A stretch of DNA of 48,918 bases from Peptococcaceae bacterium (GTDB lineage Bacteria > Bacillota > Peptococcia > Peptococcales > Peptococcaceae): contig JAFYPD010000091.1 in NCBI GenBank assembly GCA_017547685.1, forward strand, positions 1 to 48,918, written 5' to 3'. Positions within the stretch are counted from its first letter, which is position 1. Every line of letters begins with the position of its first letter. Below, in pieces: positions 8,946 to 17,293 of the stretch. Made by a program: the position numbers and the translations under genes. The notes under the pieces are model-generated. The model did no database searches. It was given only the letters and a program-made list of their open reading frames with translations, and had not been told where the DNA came from.

Positions 8946-10099
8946 TGCATAACCGCCTTCACATAGTCCAGATAACTGTTATAATTGCGTTTTACTTCGT
9001 CCAGATTGTCGCCGCCGAATTTTTCAAGGAAGCTTTCCAGAATGGTCCATGCCACGGCATTCTGCATCACAATGGCAGCTGCCGGTACGGCACAGGCATC
9101 GGAACGTTCCACCGATGCAAGTCCTTCTGCGTGTGTCAGAAAATCTGCACTGTGCAGCGGCTGATACAGCGTTGGAATCGGCTTCATGGCACCGCGCACA
9201 ATCACCGGCTCGCCGTTGGTCATGCTGCCTTCCAGACCGCCGCAGCGATTGGTTTTATGATAAAAGCCTCTGCCCGCTTCATAGAAAATTTCATCGTGGG
9301 CCTGGCTTCCCGGTACACGGGCTGCTTCAAAGCCCATGCCGATTTCCACGCCTTTGAATGCCTGAATACTCATCACAGCCTGCGCCAGTTTCCCGTCCAG
9401 CTTGCGGTCATAATGCACATAAGTGCCAATCCCCAGCGGCAGACCATGCACCACAACTTCCACAACGCCGCCCAGAGTATCGCCATGTTCCTTTGCAGTG
9501 TCGATTTCCGCAATCATAGCTTTTTCCGCATCGCTATCGGTACAGTATACCGGTGTGTCGTACAAGGCATCATTCAGGTTCGCATAGTCCGGCTGTGCCT
9601 GCACAGAGCCGATACTTACCACATGGCTCCACAGCTCTACGCCGAACTGTTTCAGCACATTCTGTGCCAGTGCGCCCACTGCCACACGGATGGCTGTTTC
9701 GCGGGCACTGGCCCGCTCTAAAATATTGCGCAGATCCTGATGATTGTATTTGATGCCGCCTGTTAAATCGGCATGACCAGGCCGCGGCAATGTCACCGTT
9801 TTCTGGTCAATAGCCGCACCCGGTTCAGAAGACATAATCTGCTCCCAATTCGCCCAGTCTTTGTTGTGAATCATCAGGGTCACCGGAGACCCGATGGTTT
9901 TTCCATCGCGCACACCGGTGATGATTTCTACTTGATCTTTTTCAATCTTCATTCTGCCGCCGCGGCCATGCCCCCCCTGCCGCCGTGCCAGCTGCCGATT
10001 GATGGCATCTATATCAACCGGAATCCCCGCCGGCAGCCCTTCGATAATGGCCACCAGACCTTTCCCGTGGGATTCCCCCGCTTCTAAATAACGAACCAT
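8942..10099 (-). CDS. aroC: Chorismate synthase
   Basis: Last common step: 1,4-elimination of phosphate from EPSP to give chorismate, needing reduced FMN. The 385-residue protein opens with the classic MVRYLEAGESHGKGL and shows RRQGGHGRGGRMKIE, the GGIKYNHQDLRNILERASAR segment (in part) and AFKGVEIGMGFEAARVPGSQ. Length is that of Gram-positive chorismate synthases. Follows DUF6440 by 20 bases and is coupled to aroK. Confidence 0.97.
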   Translation of the reverse strand: MVRYLEAGESHGKGLVAIIEGLPAGIPVDIDAINRQLARRQGGHGRGGRMKIEKDQVEIITGVRDGKTIGSPVTLMIHNKDWANWEQIMSSEPGAAIDQKTVTLPRPGHADLTGGIKYNHQDLRNILERASARETAIRVAVGALAQNVLKQFGVELWSHVVSIGSVQAQPDYANLNDALYDTPVYCTDSDAEKAMIAEIDTAKEHGDTLGGVVEVVVHGLPLGIGTYVHYDRKLDGKLAQAVMSIQAFKGVEIGMGFEAARVPGSQAHDEIFYEAGRGFYHKTNRCGGLEGSMTNGEPVIVRGAMKPIPTLYQPLHSADFLTHAEGLASVERSDACAVPAAAIVMQNAVAWTILESFLEKFGGDNLDEVKRNYNSYLDYVKAVMQ

Positions 10100-10119
10100 T
10101 CTGTCACCTTCTCGTCCTT

Positions 10120-10302
10120 CTATTCAACCGGTGTAACCACCGGATTTCCATCTGCATCTAAAAGCGGTGTCATACCGCCGGCATATCCTGCTGCACGAAA
10201 CAGATAATTGACACCCGTCTCTTTATCCACCCAGATTTCTACTACATTCGCCACTCCTTGACTATAAATCTTTTCAAACCGATCTTTCTGCTTATCGAAC
10301 AT
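10120..10302 (-). CDS. DUF6440-family small protein
   Basis: A 60-residue protein whose body (RFEKIYSQG, then VDKETGVNYLF, then GYAGGMTPLLDADGNPV) matches the DUF6440 pattern of short soluble proteins in Firmicutes. No function is known to me. It sits between a large inverted repeat downstream of aroE and aroC, 20 bases before aroC, so it travels with the aro mRNA and may be the first gene of the aroCKBH part. Confidence 0.75.
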   Translation of the reverse strand: MFDKQKDRFEKIYSQGVANVVEIWVDKETGVNYLFRAAGYAGGMTPLLDADGNPVVTPVE

Positions 10303-10356
10303 ACCTACACTGCCTCTTTCCAGACTAAGATTTTCCTAGCAATTATTTGTTAAATG

Positions 10357-10478
10357 TTGACACTAGAAATTTTTTGTCTGGCAAGGCGGCTTTGCAGTTT
10401 TCGAGCGACGCGTACTAGAGGTACGCAAGGCGAGGAAACTGCAAAACAACACAGCCAGACAGAAAATTAACGTGTCAA
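10357..10478. repeat. 122-bp imperfect palindrome (MITE/REP-like hairpin)
   Basis: Two arms of about 58 bases (10357-10415 and 10421-10478) around a 5-base loop. Matching blocks from outside in are TTGACAC/GTGTCAA, GTCTGGC/GCCAGAC, TTTGCAGTTT/AAACTGCAAA and GCGTAC/GTACGC, with mismatches between. The right end contains the last four codons and stop of aroE. No ORF inside. It could be a mobile hairpin element or an intra-operon RNA structure separating aroAE from aroCKB; no U-run follows, so it is not a plain terminator. Confidence 0.8.
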
Positions 10479-11339
10479 TCTCTGTATCAGCTGTTCTTCA
10501 ATCGAAGCCGTGTCCGGTCTCACCCCGTTCCACTTTTCAAAGGCCAGCACACCCTGATAGATAAACATCCCCAGGCCGGAGGCCGTCTGTGCGCCCTGCT
10601 CTCTGGCCAGACGCAGCAGTTTTGTCTCCAGCGGATTATAAATCAGATCCACCACCAGATGATGCGGCTGCAGCGCATCGATACACACCGGAACCATATC
10701 ATCCACTTTCGGGGCCATACCCAGAGATGTGGTATTGACAATGGTGCTGTATTCCTGATACACTTCCGGTTTCTGCAGTTCCTGCATGGAAATCACGTCT
10801 GTTCTGGTGTCGCTCAGTTCTGCAATCTGTTTTGCCAGCAGTTCCGCTTTTTCGGCTGTGCGATTTGCAATACCGATTTTTGCTGCACCCTGCAGGGCCA
10901 TGGCAACGGATACGCCTTTGGCGGCGCCGCCTGCACCAAGGATTAAAATATTCTGACCTTCTGCCTTCCAGCCGTTTTTGGCTTCCAGCGCAGCCAGCAG
11001 ACCGGCACCGTCTGTATTATCGCCGTAATAGCCCTCCGGCGTATAAATCAGTGTATTAACTGCGCCGCAGGCCTGCGCCGCCTTGCTCATGCCGCACAGA
11101 TAGGGAATCACCGCTTCTTTATGCGGGATTGTCACATTGGCGCCCTGTATGCCCAGCGCATGCATCCCGCGCACGGCAGCACCGATATTCTCTTTTTCTA
11201 CCGCAAACGCCATATAGGCACCGTTGATGCCGCACTGTTCCAGAAAAATATTGTGCATAAACGGCGACATGGAATGCCCCACCGGATTCCCCAGCAATCC
11301 GAATACTTTTGTTTTTGCATCAATTCTGGATTCTGCCAT
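10467..11339 (-). CDS. aroE: Shikimate dehydrogenase (NADP+)
   Basis: Reduces 3-dehydroshikimate to shikimate. The 290-residue protein has the substrate motif LLGNPVGHSMSP near residue 14-25, NVTIPHKEAV with the catalytic Lys, GAVNTL, GDNTDGAG with the catalytic Asp, the NADP Rossmann loop ILGAGGAAKGV and NRT, and the C-terminal SGLGMFIYQG. Its ATG directly follows the aroA stop (11340), with the ribosome site inside aroA. The final residues RLTR and the stop codon are supplied by the end of the large palindrome, which suggests that element arrived at the gene end. Confidence 0.97.
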   Translation of the reverse strand: MAESRIDAKTKVFGLLGNPVGHSMSPFMHNIFLEQCGINGAYMAFAVEKENIGAAVRGMHALGIQGANVTIPHKEAVIPYLCGMSKAAQACGAVNTLIYTPEGYYGDNTDGAGLLAALEAKNGWKAEGQNILILGAGGAAKGVSVAMALQGAAKIGIANRTAEKAELLAKQIAELSDTRTDVISMQELQKPEVYQEYSTIVNTTSLGMAPKVDDMVPVCIDALQPHHLVVDLIYNPLETKLLRLAREQGAQTASGLGMFIYQGVLAFEKWNGVRPDTASIEEQLIQRLTR

Positions 11340-12629
11340 TTAGTTCACCTCTAACGCCTGCATATCATCCCAGAAGGATGGCCACGATACCGACACAGCC
11401 TCAAACTGTTCAATTTCCGCAGCCCCTTCTGCCGCCAGCGCTGCAATGGTCATGCTCATGGCAATGCGATGATCGCCAAAGCTGTTGCACACTGCACCGG
11501 CCTGTAATGGGGTTCCGCCTGTAATGCGCAGACCGTCATCCAGCACTTCGATATCACAGCCGAATGCCCGCAGCCCCTGTGCCACTGTTTCCAGGCGGTT
11601 GCTTTCTTTCACTTTCAGTTCCTGTGCATCGTGAATTTCTGTCACGCCTTCGGCACAGGCAGCGGCCACGGCAATCACCGGAATTTCATCCACCAGGCGG
11701 GGAATCAGCGCACCGGCAATGGTGGTGCCGTGCAGGTTTGCACTGCGTACTGTCACATCGCCCATTTTTTCACCGCCGCTGATTCGTTCATTGCTGATGG
11801 TAATATCAGCACCCATATTCAGCAATACATCAATGATACCGGTGCGGGTCGGGTTGAGCCCCACATTTTTCAGACAGATTTCGCTGCCGGGAATAATACT
11901 GCCTGCCACCAGCGGATACGCCGCCGAAGAAATATCGCCCGGCACTTCAATCATCTGCCCTTTCAGCTGCGGATGCCCTTTCACTCTGGCCGTGTTACCC
12001 TCGCTTTCCACCTCAGCACCGAAGGATTTCAGCATCAGTTCCGTGTGATTGCGGGATAAACTCGGCTCTGTGACTTCCGTCCAGCCGTCGGCATACAGCC
12101 CCGCCAGCAGCACCGCCGATTTCACCTGGGCACTGGCCACAGGCGATTCATAGCGGATTGCCTGCAGCTTTGTGCCTTCAATGGCCAGCGGAGCCAGTGT
12201 ATTGTTTTTACGCCCGACAATTTTTGCTCCCATCGCCGATAACGGTTTGATGACGCGGCCCATCGGACGCTTGCGGATGGAGTCATCCCCAGTCAGCACC
12301 GTGTTAAAATTCTGTCCGGCTAAAATACCGGAAATCAGCCGAATGGTAGTGCCCGAATTTCCAACATTAATATAGTTGTCCGGTTCCTGTAAACCGTGCA
12401 GCCCTTTGCCGTGCACCGTGATTTTTTCATCTGTCACATCAATTGCAATCCCCATACTGCGGAAAGCACCAACTGTGCTCATGCAGTCATCCCCGTATAA
12501 AAATCCGGTAATCTCTGTATCGCCTTCCGCCAGAGAGCCGAACATAATGGAACGGTGTGAAATCGATTTGTCGCCGGGAATGGTTAAGGTTCCCCGCAGT
12601 CCTTTACTGGGTTCTATCCGTTGTTTCAT
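11340..12629 (-). CDS. aroA: 3-phosphoshikimate 1-carboxyvinyltransferase (EPSP synthase)
   Basis: Joins shikimate-3-phosphate with PEP to form EPSP. The 429-residue protein shows PGDKSISHRS at the N-terminus, GNSGTTIRLISG (the PEP/glyphosate loop), TGDDSIRKRPMGR, KVKESNRLE and SFGDHRIAMSM. The G-containing loop near residue 75-86 is of the NSGTT type. Start at MKQRIEPSKG (ATG 12627-12629) after GGGAGGG; the longer frame has no ribosome site. It begins a transcript of its own, with a palindrome over the -10 box (12659-12680), and is contiguous with aroE. Confidence 0.97.
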   Translation of the reverse strand: MKQRIEPSKGLRGTLTIPGDKSISHRSIMFGSLAEGDTEITGFLYGDDCMSTVGAFRSMGIAIDVTDEKITVHGKGLHGLQEPDNYINVGNSGTTIRLISGILAGQNFNTVLTGDDSIRKRPMGRVIKPLSAMGAKIVGRKNNTLAPLAIEGTKLQAIRYESPVASAQVKSAVLLAGLYADGWTEVTEPSLSRNHTELMLKSFGAEVESEGNTARVKGHPQLKGQMIEVPGDISSAAYPLVAGSIIPGSEICLKNVGLNPTRTGIIDVLLNMGADITISNERISGGEKMGDVTVRSANLHGTTIAGALIPRLVDEIPVIAVAAACAEGVTEIHDAQELKVKESNRLETVAQGLRAFGCDIEVLDDGLRITGGTPLQAGAVCNSFGDHRIAMSMTIAALAAEGAAEIEQFEAVSVSWPSFWDDMQALEVN

Positions 12630-12658
12630 GGTGGTTTCCCTCCCCTTGATTACTTGCA

Positions 12659-12699
12659 GTGTTATCTTTAAACATAACACAATCCGCGTTATTTGAAAA
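12659..12699 (-). promoter_or_regulatory. aroA promoter with palindromic operator
   Basis: Minus-strand TTTTCA (12699-12694), 17-base spacer, TATGTT (12676-12671). A 22-base dyad at 12659-12680 (GTGTTAT, 8 bases, ATAACAC) covers the -10 box, so binding of a dimeric repressor there would block RNA polymerase. The promoter is moderate; the dyad is exact. Confidence 0.55.
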
Positions 12700-12739
12700 G
12701 TGGTTTCCGTCGGTTTTTCGCCGAAAACAACATGTATAC

Positions 12740-12774
12740 AAAAAGAGCCGCTGCAAATACTTCTGCAACAGCTC
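12740..12774 (-). terminator. Terminator after aroF
   Basis: Minus-strand GAGCTGTTGCA (12774-12764) pairs with TGCAGCGGCTC (12755-12745), two G-U pairs, followed by five T. Nine bases after the aroF stop; separates aroF from aroA. Confidence 0.75.
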
Positions 12775-12782
12775 TATCTGTT

Positions 12783-13799
12783 TTATAATCGTTTTCCCAT
12801 GACCTGCGCCATCTGCTGCAGTTCGCTCATCACGATATCAAATTTATGAGGCTTCAGCGACTGCGGCCCGTCGCTCATGGCGTGCAGCGGATCCGGATGC
12901 ACTTCAATCATTAAACCGTCGGCACCGGCTGCCACGGCTGCTCTGGCCATCGGCTGCACCAGATTCCATTTTCCCGTGCCGTGGCTCGGGTCTACAATAA
13001 TCGGCAAATGTGTCAGGGACTTGATGATTGGCACCGCCGAAATATCCAGTGTATTGCGGGTAAATGTTTCAAAGGTGCGGATGCCGCGCTCACAGAAGAT
13101 AACCTGCTCATTGCCGCCGGATAACACATATTCTGCTGCCATAATCCATTCTTCGATGGTGGCCGACAGCCCCCGTTTCAGCAATACCGGCTTGTTGATT
13201 TTTCCTACTTCGCGAAGCAAATTAAAGTTCTGCATATTGCGGGCGCCAATCTGCACAATGTCGCAGTATTCCGCCACCAGTTCCACGCTGCGCGGGTCCA
13301 TAACCTCGCTGACAATTTTCAGCCCCGTTTTTTCCCGGGCTTCTGCCATGTACTGCAGCCCTTTTTCTTCTAATCCGGCAAAAGAGTACGGCGAAGTTCT
13401 CGGTTTGAACGCACCGCCGCGCAGAATTCTGGCACCGGATGCTTTCACCACTTCAGCCACTTCCAGCATCTGTTCTCTGCTCTCTACTGCGCATGGCCCT
13501 GCCATCACCTGCAGTTCATCACCGCCGATGGTTAAACCGCCGATGCGAATGACGGTATCATCTGGATGAAACTCACGGCTGGCCAGCTTGTACGGTGTCA
13601 CAACCGGCATTACTTTTTCTACGCCGTCCAGTGACTCTGCATTCAGATTGGCCTTCTGTTCCTGGGTGGCCCCCACCAGGCCAATGATGGTACGCTCTAC
13701 CCCTTCCGAAATGTGCAGCCGTAATCCCTGCGCCTCCAGGTATTCAATGACACCCTGTAATTTTTCTTTTTCTGTCCCGTTTTTTACAACAATAATCAT
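12783..13799 (-). CDS. aroF: DAHP synthase, type I beta with N-terminal regulatory domain
   Basis: First shikimate step: condenses PEP and erythrose-4-phosphate to DAHP. The 338-residue protein has a ferredoxin-like N-terminal domain (about 1-70, [15 protein letters not shown]) as in Thermotoga-type enzymes, where it binds Tyr or Phe for feedback control, then the KDO8P/DAHP barrel with [61 protein letters not shown] and [13 protein letters not shown]. Start is at the ATG 13797-13799 after AGGAGG. It is monocistronic, with a leader that holds a likely attenuator (13840-13869). Confidence 0.95.
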   Translation of the reverse strand: MIIVVKNGTEKEKLQGVIEYLEAQGLRLHISEGVERTIIGLVGATQEQKANLNAESLDGVEKVMPVVTPYKLASREFHPDDTVIRIGGLTIGGDELQVMAGPCAVESREQMLEVAEVVKASGARILRGGAFKPRTSPYSFAGLEEKGLQYMAEAREKTGLKIVSEVMDPRSVELVAEYCDIVQIGARNMQNFNLLREVGKINKPVLLKRGLSATIEEWIMAAEYVLSGGNEQVIFCERGIRTFETFTRNTLDISAVPIIKSLTHLPIIVDPSHGTGKWNLVQPMARAAVAAGADGLMIEVHPDPLHAMSDGPQSLKPHKFDIVMSELQQMAQVMGKRL

Positions 13800-13839
13800 A
13801 CTGTTTCCTCCTACCCGGTTCGTCTGGCAGGAAAAAGGT

Positions 13840-13869
13840 AAAAAAGAGCACACCTAACAGACGGTGTGC
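13840..13869 (-). terminator. Leader terminator (attenuator) upstream of aroF
   Basis: Minus-strand GCACACC (13869... arm 13863-13869 complement) pairs with GGTGTGC across an 8-base loop and is followed by TCTTTTTT, 41 bases before the aroF start codon and about 100 bases after the predicted promoter. A terminator inside a leader, before its own gene, is the mark of attenuation. An upstream segment GGTAGTGTG (around 13879-13890) can pair with the 5' arm as a competing antiterminator. Confidence 0.7.
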
Positions 13870-13967
13870 GAGTTACCATTCTTCACACTACCATACAACC
13901 ATCCTGCAAATTATCAGTTCTTCTTTGCGACAGTGTAACACCACTGCCCTACCATGCTACAAGTTTA

Positions 13968-13996
13968 TTTATACTCTTTTTCCTGCAAAAAAGCAA
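13968..13996 (-). promoter_or_regulatory. aroF promoter
   Basis: Minus-strand TTGCTT (13996-13991), 17-base spacer, TATAAA (13973-13968). Predicted leader of about 160 bases to the aroF ATG. The rest of 13800-14129 holds this leader, the attenuator and the divergent lysR promoter. Confidence 0.65.
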
Positions 13997-14083
13997 GCCC
14001 CAATTTGGGAAACATAATCAGATTTCTTTATAAGACTGGATAGTATACGCAATAAAGCATTAACTGATTTTTTCCTTCTCATG

Positions 14084-14092
14084 TGTTATAAT
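14084..14092 (+). promoter_or_regulatory. Extended -10 promoter of the first lysR gene
   Basis: TG at 14084-14085, one base, then TATAAT at 14087-14092; no clear -35 box. Ribosome site GAGGGAG lies 9-15 bases before the ATG at 14130. Confidence 0.5.
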
Positions 14093-14129
14093 ATATAGAG
14101 AATACTTCTAGTGCGAGGGAGTGTCATAA

Positions 14130-15041
14130 ATGAATCTTGACCAGTTAAAATATCTTGCTGACCTGGCAAAAACCAGTTCCATGAACACTACGGCTAAGCG
14201 AATGTTCATCAGCCAGCAGGCACTCAGTGAATCCATCAAACGGCTGGAAAATGAGCTGGACTGTACACTGCTGCTCCGTTCCAAAACCGGTATCGAGTTT
14301 ACTGACGACGGGAAAGTCGTACTGGATTGTGCCCAGCATATGCTGAAGCATTATAATGAAATGAACCAGTATCTGCAGACAAAATATCATAAAAATCACC
14401 TGCAGGGGAAACTGACCATCGGAGTGGCACCCGTCGCGACCAGTTCGTTTCTGCCGGAGCTGCTGGTGAGCATGCATGCCCATTATCCGAATATCGCCCT
14501 CTATGTGCACGAGTATACACCAGCCAGCATTTTTGATTTGCTTGCAAAAGGCAGACTTGACTTCGGGCTGTTCGGTTTTTCCCGTCAGGGAGGTATCAAA
14601 TCAAAAGCTGTGCAGGATGAGCTGATGGAATCGTTTCAGTTTCAGAAATTATACAAAGACCATCTGGTTTGTGCCATGGCCAAAAACAATCCGCTTTCTG
14701 TTCAGACATCGTTTACCTTCGAACAGTTAAGCAGCGTAAAACAGACGATGTACGCTTATGATAACATTGCCAAAACCGAAGGATTCTATCTGCATGTATC
14801 CAATAACACAGAAATTCATCAGCAGTTTATGCGGGAGGAAGGCACCATCTGCTGCATCCCGTTCCAGATGTTTCAGACACATTATGCGAAAAAAGACTTT
14901 ATCTGCCGGCCCATTGTAAATGCGGCACCAATTACAACCTATCTGGTCTGCAAAAAGAATCCGGATTTACTGGACAGTCCAATCTGCCATACTTTTATAG
15001 AAACCACATTATCTTTAGTACCAACTATACAATCATCATAA
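14130..15041 (+). CDS. LysR-family transcriptional regulator (1)
   Basis: DNA-binding regulator of 303 residues: N-terminal winged helix-turn-helix (about 1-60, with NTTAKRMFISQQALSESIKR as recognition region and ELDCTLLLR following), linker helix, and a periplasmic-binding-like co-inducer domain (about 90-295, starting GKLTIGVAP). It is divergent from aroF and convergent with the AlkP-type hydrolase gene, sharing a terminator with it. By position it could control the hydrolase/transporter module or aroF. Paralogous to the LysR at 20850. Effector unknown. Confidence 0.9.
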   Translation: MNLDQLKYLADLAKTSSMNTTAKRMFISQQALSESIKRLENELDCTLLLRSKTGIEFTDDGKVVLDCAQHMLKHYNEMNQYLQTKYHKNHLQGKLTIGVAPVATSSFLPELLVSMHAHYPNIALYVHEYTPASIFDLLAKGRLDFGLFGFSRQGGIKSKAVQDELMESFQFQKLYKDHLVCAMAKNNPLSVQTSFTFEQLSSVKQTMYAYDNIAKTEGFYLHVSNNTEIHQQFMREEGTICCIPFQMFQTHYAKKDFICRPIVNAAPITTYLVCKKNPDLLDSPICHTFIETTLSLVPTIQSS

Positions 15042-15053
15042 AATCTTGTAAAA

Positions 15054-15087
15054 GAAACAGCCGCAGGTGCGAATCTGCGGCTGTTTC
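15054..15087. terminator. Bidirectional terminator between lysR1 and hydrolase 1
   Basis: Perfect 13-bp stem GAAACAGCCGCAG (15054-15066) with 15075-15087, 8-base loop, with T-rich tails on both strands. Serves the two convergent genes. Confidence 0.8.
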
Positions 15088-15127
15088 TTATTAGGGTAAT
15101 TGTATCAAAATAAAGGAATTAACGATG

Positions 15128-17224
15128 TTACATTTTTTCAGTGAAAATCTGATATGCCGGTGCGCCTTCGCACTGTTCCGGCATGTCGACACCCAGCAGA
15201 ACCGCTGCGGTTGGTGCCAGGTCAACTTCACGGATGTAGCGTTCGGTTCTGTAGTTTTCTTTGATACCAGGGCCTGCAGCCAGGAAGATTGGGCTCAGGG
15301 ATGTATCCTGATAGCCGTAAGCAGTGGATAAACCGGCACCATGGTCTTCTACATAGCTTTCATGTACAACGAATACGATATCAGAACCCATCGGGCCGCC
15401 CAGACCTAACAGAATCGCATCTTTGTTGTGCAGTGCCAGTGCCACAATACGTTTTCCGGTTTTCGGATGTTTGAAGCCGTATAAATCGGTGATAATCTGT
15501 TCTTCCAGTTCGTATTTGTCCTCCGGCTCTACAATCCCGTGCGGGTCACGGCCTTTCAGGTTAATATAGATACTGTTGGAGCGGGTCATAATGGCTTTTG
15601 TTTTTGTCCAGTCTACTTCCGGCAGTTCCTTCCCGTTTTCGTCCTGTTTCATGACGGTATAGCCCCAGCCTTTGAACGGTTCTACACATACGCCGGTATT
15701 ATCGCCCAGTACCACAGCTTCTTCCTGTGCGGAAATCAGCGCATGGTCGGAGAAAATCATGATAGTCCAGCCCTCGTCAATCAGATGCATAAAGGAGCCG
15801 ATGTAATCGTCAGTCACTTTGTAGGTTGCTTCTGCAAATTTCACAACTTCGTTTTCATCATAGCGGGATGTGTCACGGTTTTTCATGTATTTCATGTAGT
15901 TGTGGCTCTGCAGGTCAACATTGTGCATATGAGAGAAAATAACTTCCACACCGTGTTCTTCAATCATATGATGCATCACTTTGCTCTGCCATTCTGCCGC
16001 CAGTGTCCACTGCGGATTGTTACATTTCAGAATCAGATCGGCATCATTACCGCTCATCTGGCTGGTAGGCTGCGGCGGACCAAATTTATCGCAGACTTCT
16101 TTGAACAGAGATTTCGGGAACCATACCGAATCATCTTCACAGCTCATACCGCGGGATGCCCAGATACGTACATAGTTACCGTCTTCATCAATTTTTAAAA
16201 GACGCATGTTGCGATATACTTTTTCTTCCCCGTTTGCAGATGGAACCACATCGTACACGCCGGTAAACACATCATGTTTCAGTACTGTAACCGGTTCTGC
16301 TGTTGTTTTATCTTTATAAATGGCAACTCTGTCGTAAACACCGGCTTCATTTTTCAGAATCAGTGCAGGGCGCATTACCTTGCCGTAGAAGGTGATAATT
16401 AAAAATTCTTTTGCATCAGCAGGAATTTCAAATTCCCAGCCGTTTGCAGGGAACACTGGAGAAATCGAGCAGCCAGTCGGGAAGTCGGCCAGGTGCCACA
16501 TCAGACCCTGCAGTTCCGGATACAGAACACCATCTACAACAAAGCTGCCGTCTGGCTGATAGCCTTCTACACCGATAAATTCTTTATACCACTGCTGATA
16601 GTTTGCCATTCGTTCTTTGGCTTCCGGAGATTTCCCGGCTCTGGACGTTGGCGGCAGAGCAAACTTCAGTGTTTCATCGCCCACAACATCCGATGTTACA
16701 ACAGACATTGGCATGTAAGACGGTTTTTCTGCTTTTGTACTGGCTACATACACCATATCCAGGTCGCGCACCGAAGACCATGCACAGCAGGCACCCGGGC
16801 TGGAACCATCAATGGTGATCAAATTTTCACTGTCGCAGGTTGGCGGAAAACTGCCGCCCGGCCAGTGCATCACCAGTGTTTTTTTACCGGCTTTTGCCGT
16901 TACATTAAACAGTGGTTCTGCTTTCAGGAATCTGGAAGAAAATGCCCCTAATGTGATATCTTTGTCGTTTTCAGCGGACAGGTTGTAGTCCATAATACCG
17001 TGGGTCATCGGGTAGGTACCGGTTGCCAGGGTTGCCCACATTGGCGGTGTGATGGTAGGGTTTGCCCCTAGCATCATCAGGTCTTCACGGCAGGACCCCA
17101 TGTCCATCAGCTTTTTAAAATTTGGCATTTTGCCTTCGTTTACCAGGCGTCTGGTGAAACGAGGGTCCATGCCGTCAACTCCTAACAGCAATAATTTGTC
17201 TGTTAATCCTTTGCTTCTTAACAT
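15128..17224 (-). CDS. AlkP-superfamily phosphodiesterase/phosphohydrolase (copy 1, COG3379-like)
   Basis: A 698-residue cytosolic metal-dependent hydrolase of the type I phosphodiesterase/nucleotide pyrophosphatase branch. Catalytic pattern: LLGVDGMDP (Asp17), nucleophile Thr59 in TITPPMWATL followed by TGTYPMTHGI, HNVDLQSH (Asp437, His441), FSDHAL (Asp493, His494) and EDHGAG (His628). All expected ligands are present. Residues about 180-430 hold a long insert not seen in small members. There is no signal peptide. It lies 69 bases after a DASS permease on the same strand, so it is probably co-transcribed and acts on what that carrier imports. Substrate (phosphodiester, phosphonate, sulfate ester) is unknown. 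Confidence 0.85.
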   Translation of the reverse strand: MLRSKGLTDKLLLLGVDGMDPRFTRRLVNEGKMPNFKKLMDMGSCREDLMMLGANPTITPPMWATLATGTYPMTHGIMDYNLSAENDKDITLGAFSSRFLKAEPLFNVTAKAGKKTLVMHWPGGSFPPTCDSENLITIDGSSPGACCAWSSVRDLDMVYVASTKAEKPSYMPMSVVTSDVVGDETLKFALPPTSRAGKSPEAKERMANYQQWYKEFIGVEGYQPDGSFVVDGVLYPELQGLMWHLADFPTGCSISPVFPANGWEFEIPADAKEFLIITFYGKVMRPALILKNEAGVYDRVAIYKDKTTAEPVTVLKHDVFTGVYDVVPSANGEEKVYRNMRLLKIDEDGNYVRIWASRGMSCEDDSVWFPKSLFKEVCDKFGPPQPTSQMSGNDADLILKCNNPQWTLAAEWQSKVMHHMIEEHGVEVIFSHMHNVDLQSHNYMKYMKNRDTSRYDENEVVKFAEATYKVTDDYIGSFMHLIDEGWTIMIFSDHALISAQEEAVVLGDNTGVCVEPFKGWGYTVMKQDENGKELPEVDWTKTKAIMTRSNSIYINLKGRDPHGIVEPEDKYELEEQIITDLYGFKHPKTGKRIVALALHNKDAILLGLGGPMGSDIVFVVHESYVEDHGAGLSTAYGYQDTSLSPIFLAAGPGIKENYRTERYIREVDLAPTAAVLLGVDMPEQCEGAPAYQIFTEKM

Positions 17225-17293
17225 ACAATCATTCTCCTTCCTGTTGTCATCAAAAAATTATCATTAAAAAAAATCAGATACCAGAATCTTGTA

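Noticed and set aside
8945..9721. Long open frame (258 codons) on the plus strand over aroC
   Set aside because: It is the exact antisense of a clear chorismate synthase, has no ribosome site and no recognisable protein features; a codon-bias shadow.
13914..13955. Leader peptide with Trp and Tyr codons before aroF
   Set aside because: It has no ribosome site and begins only a few bases after the predicted transcript start; mentioned under the attenuator finding but not listed as a gene.
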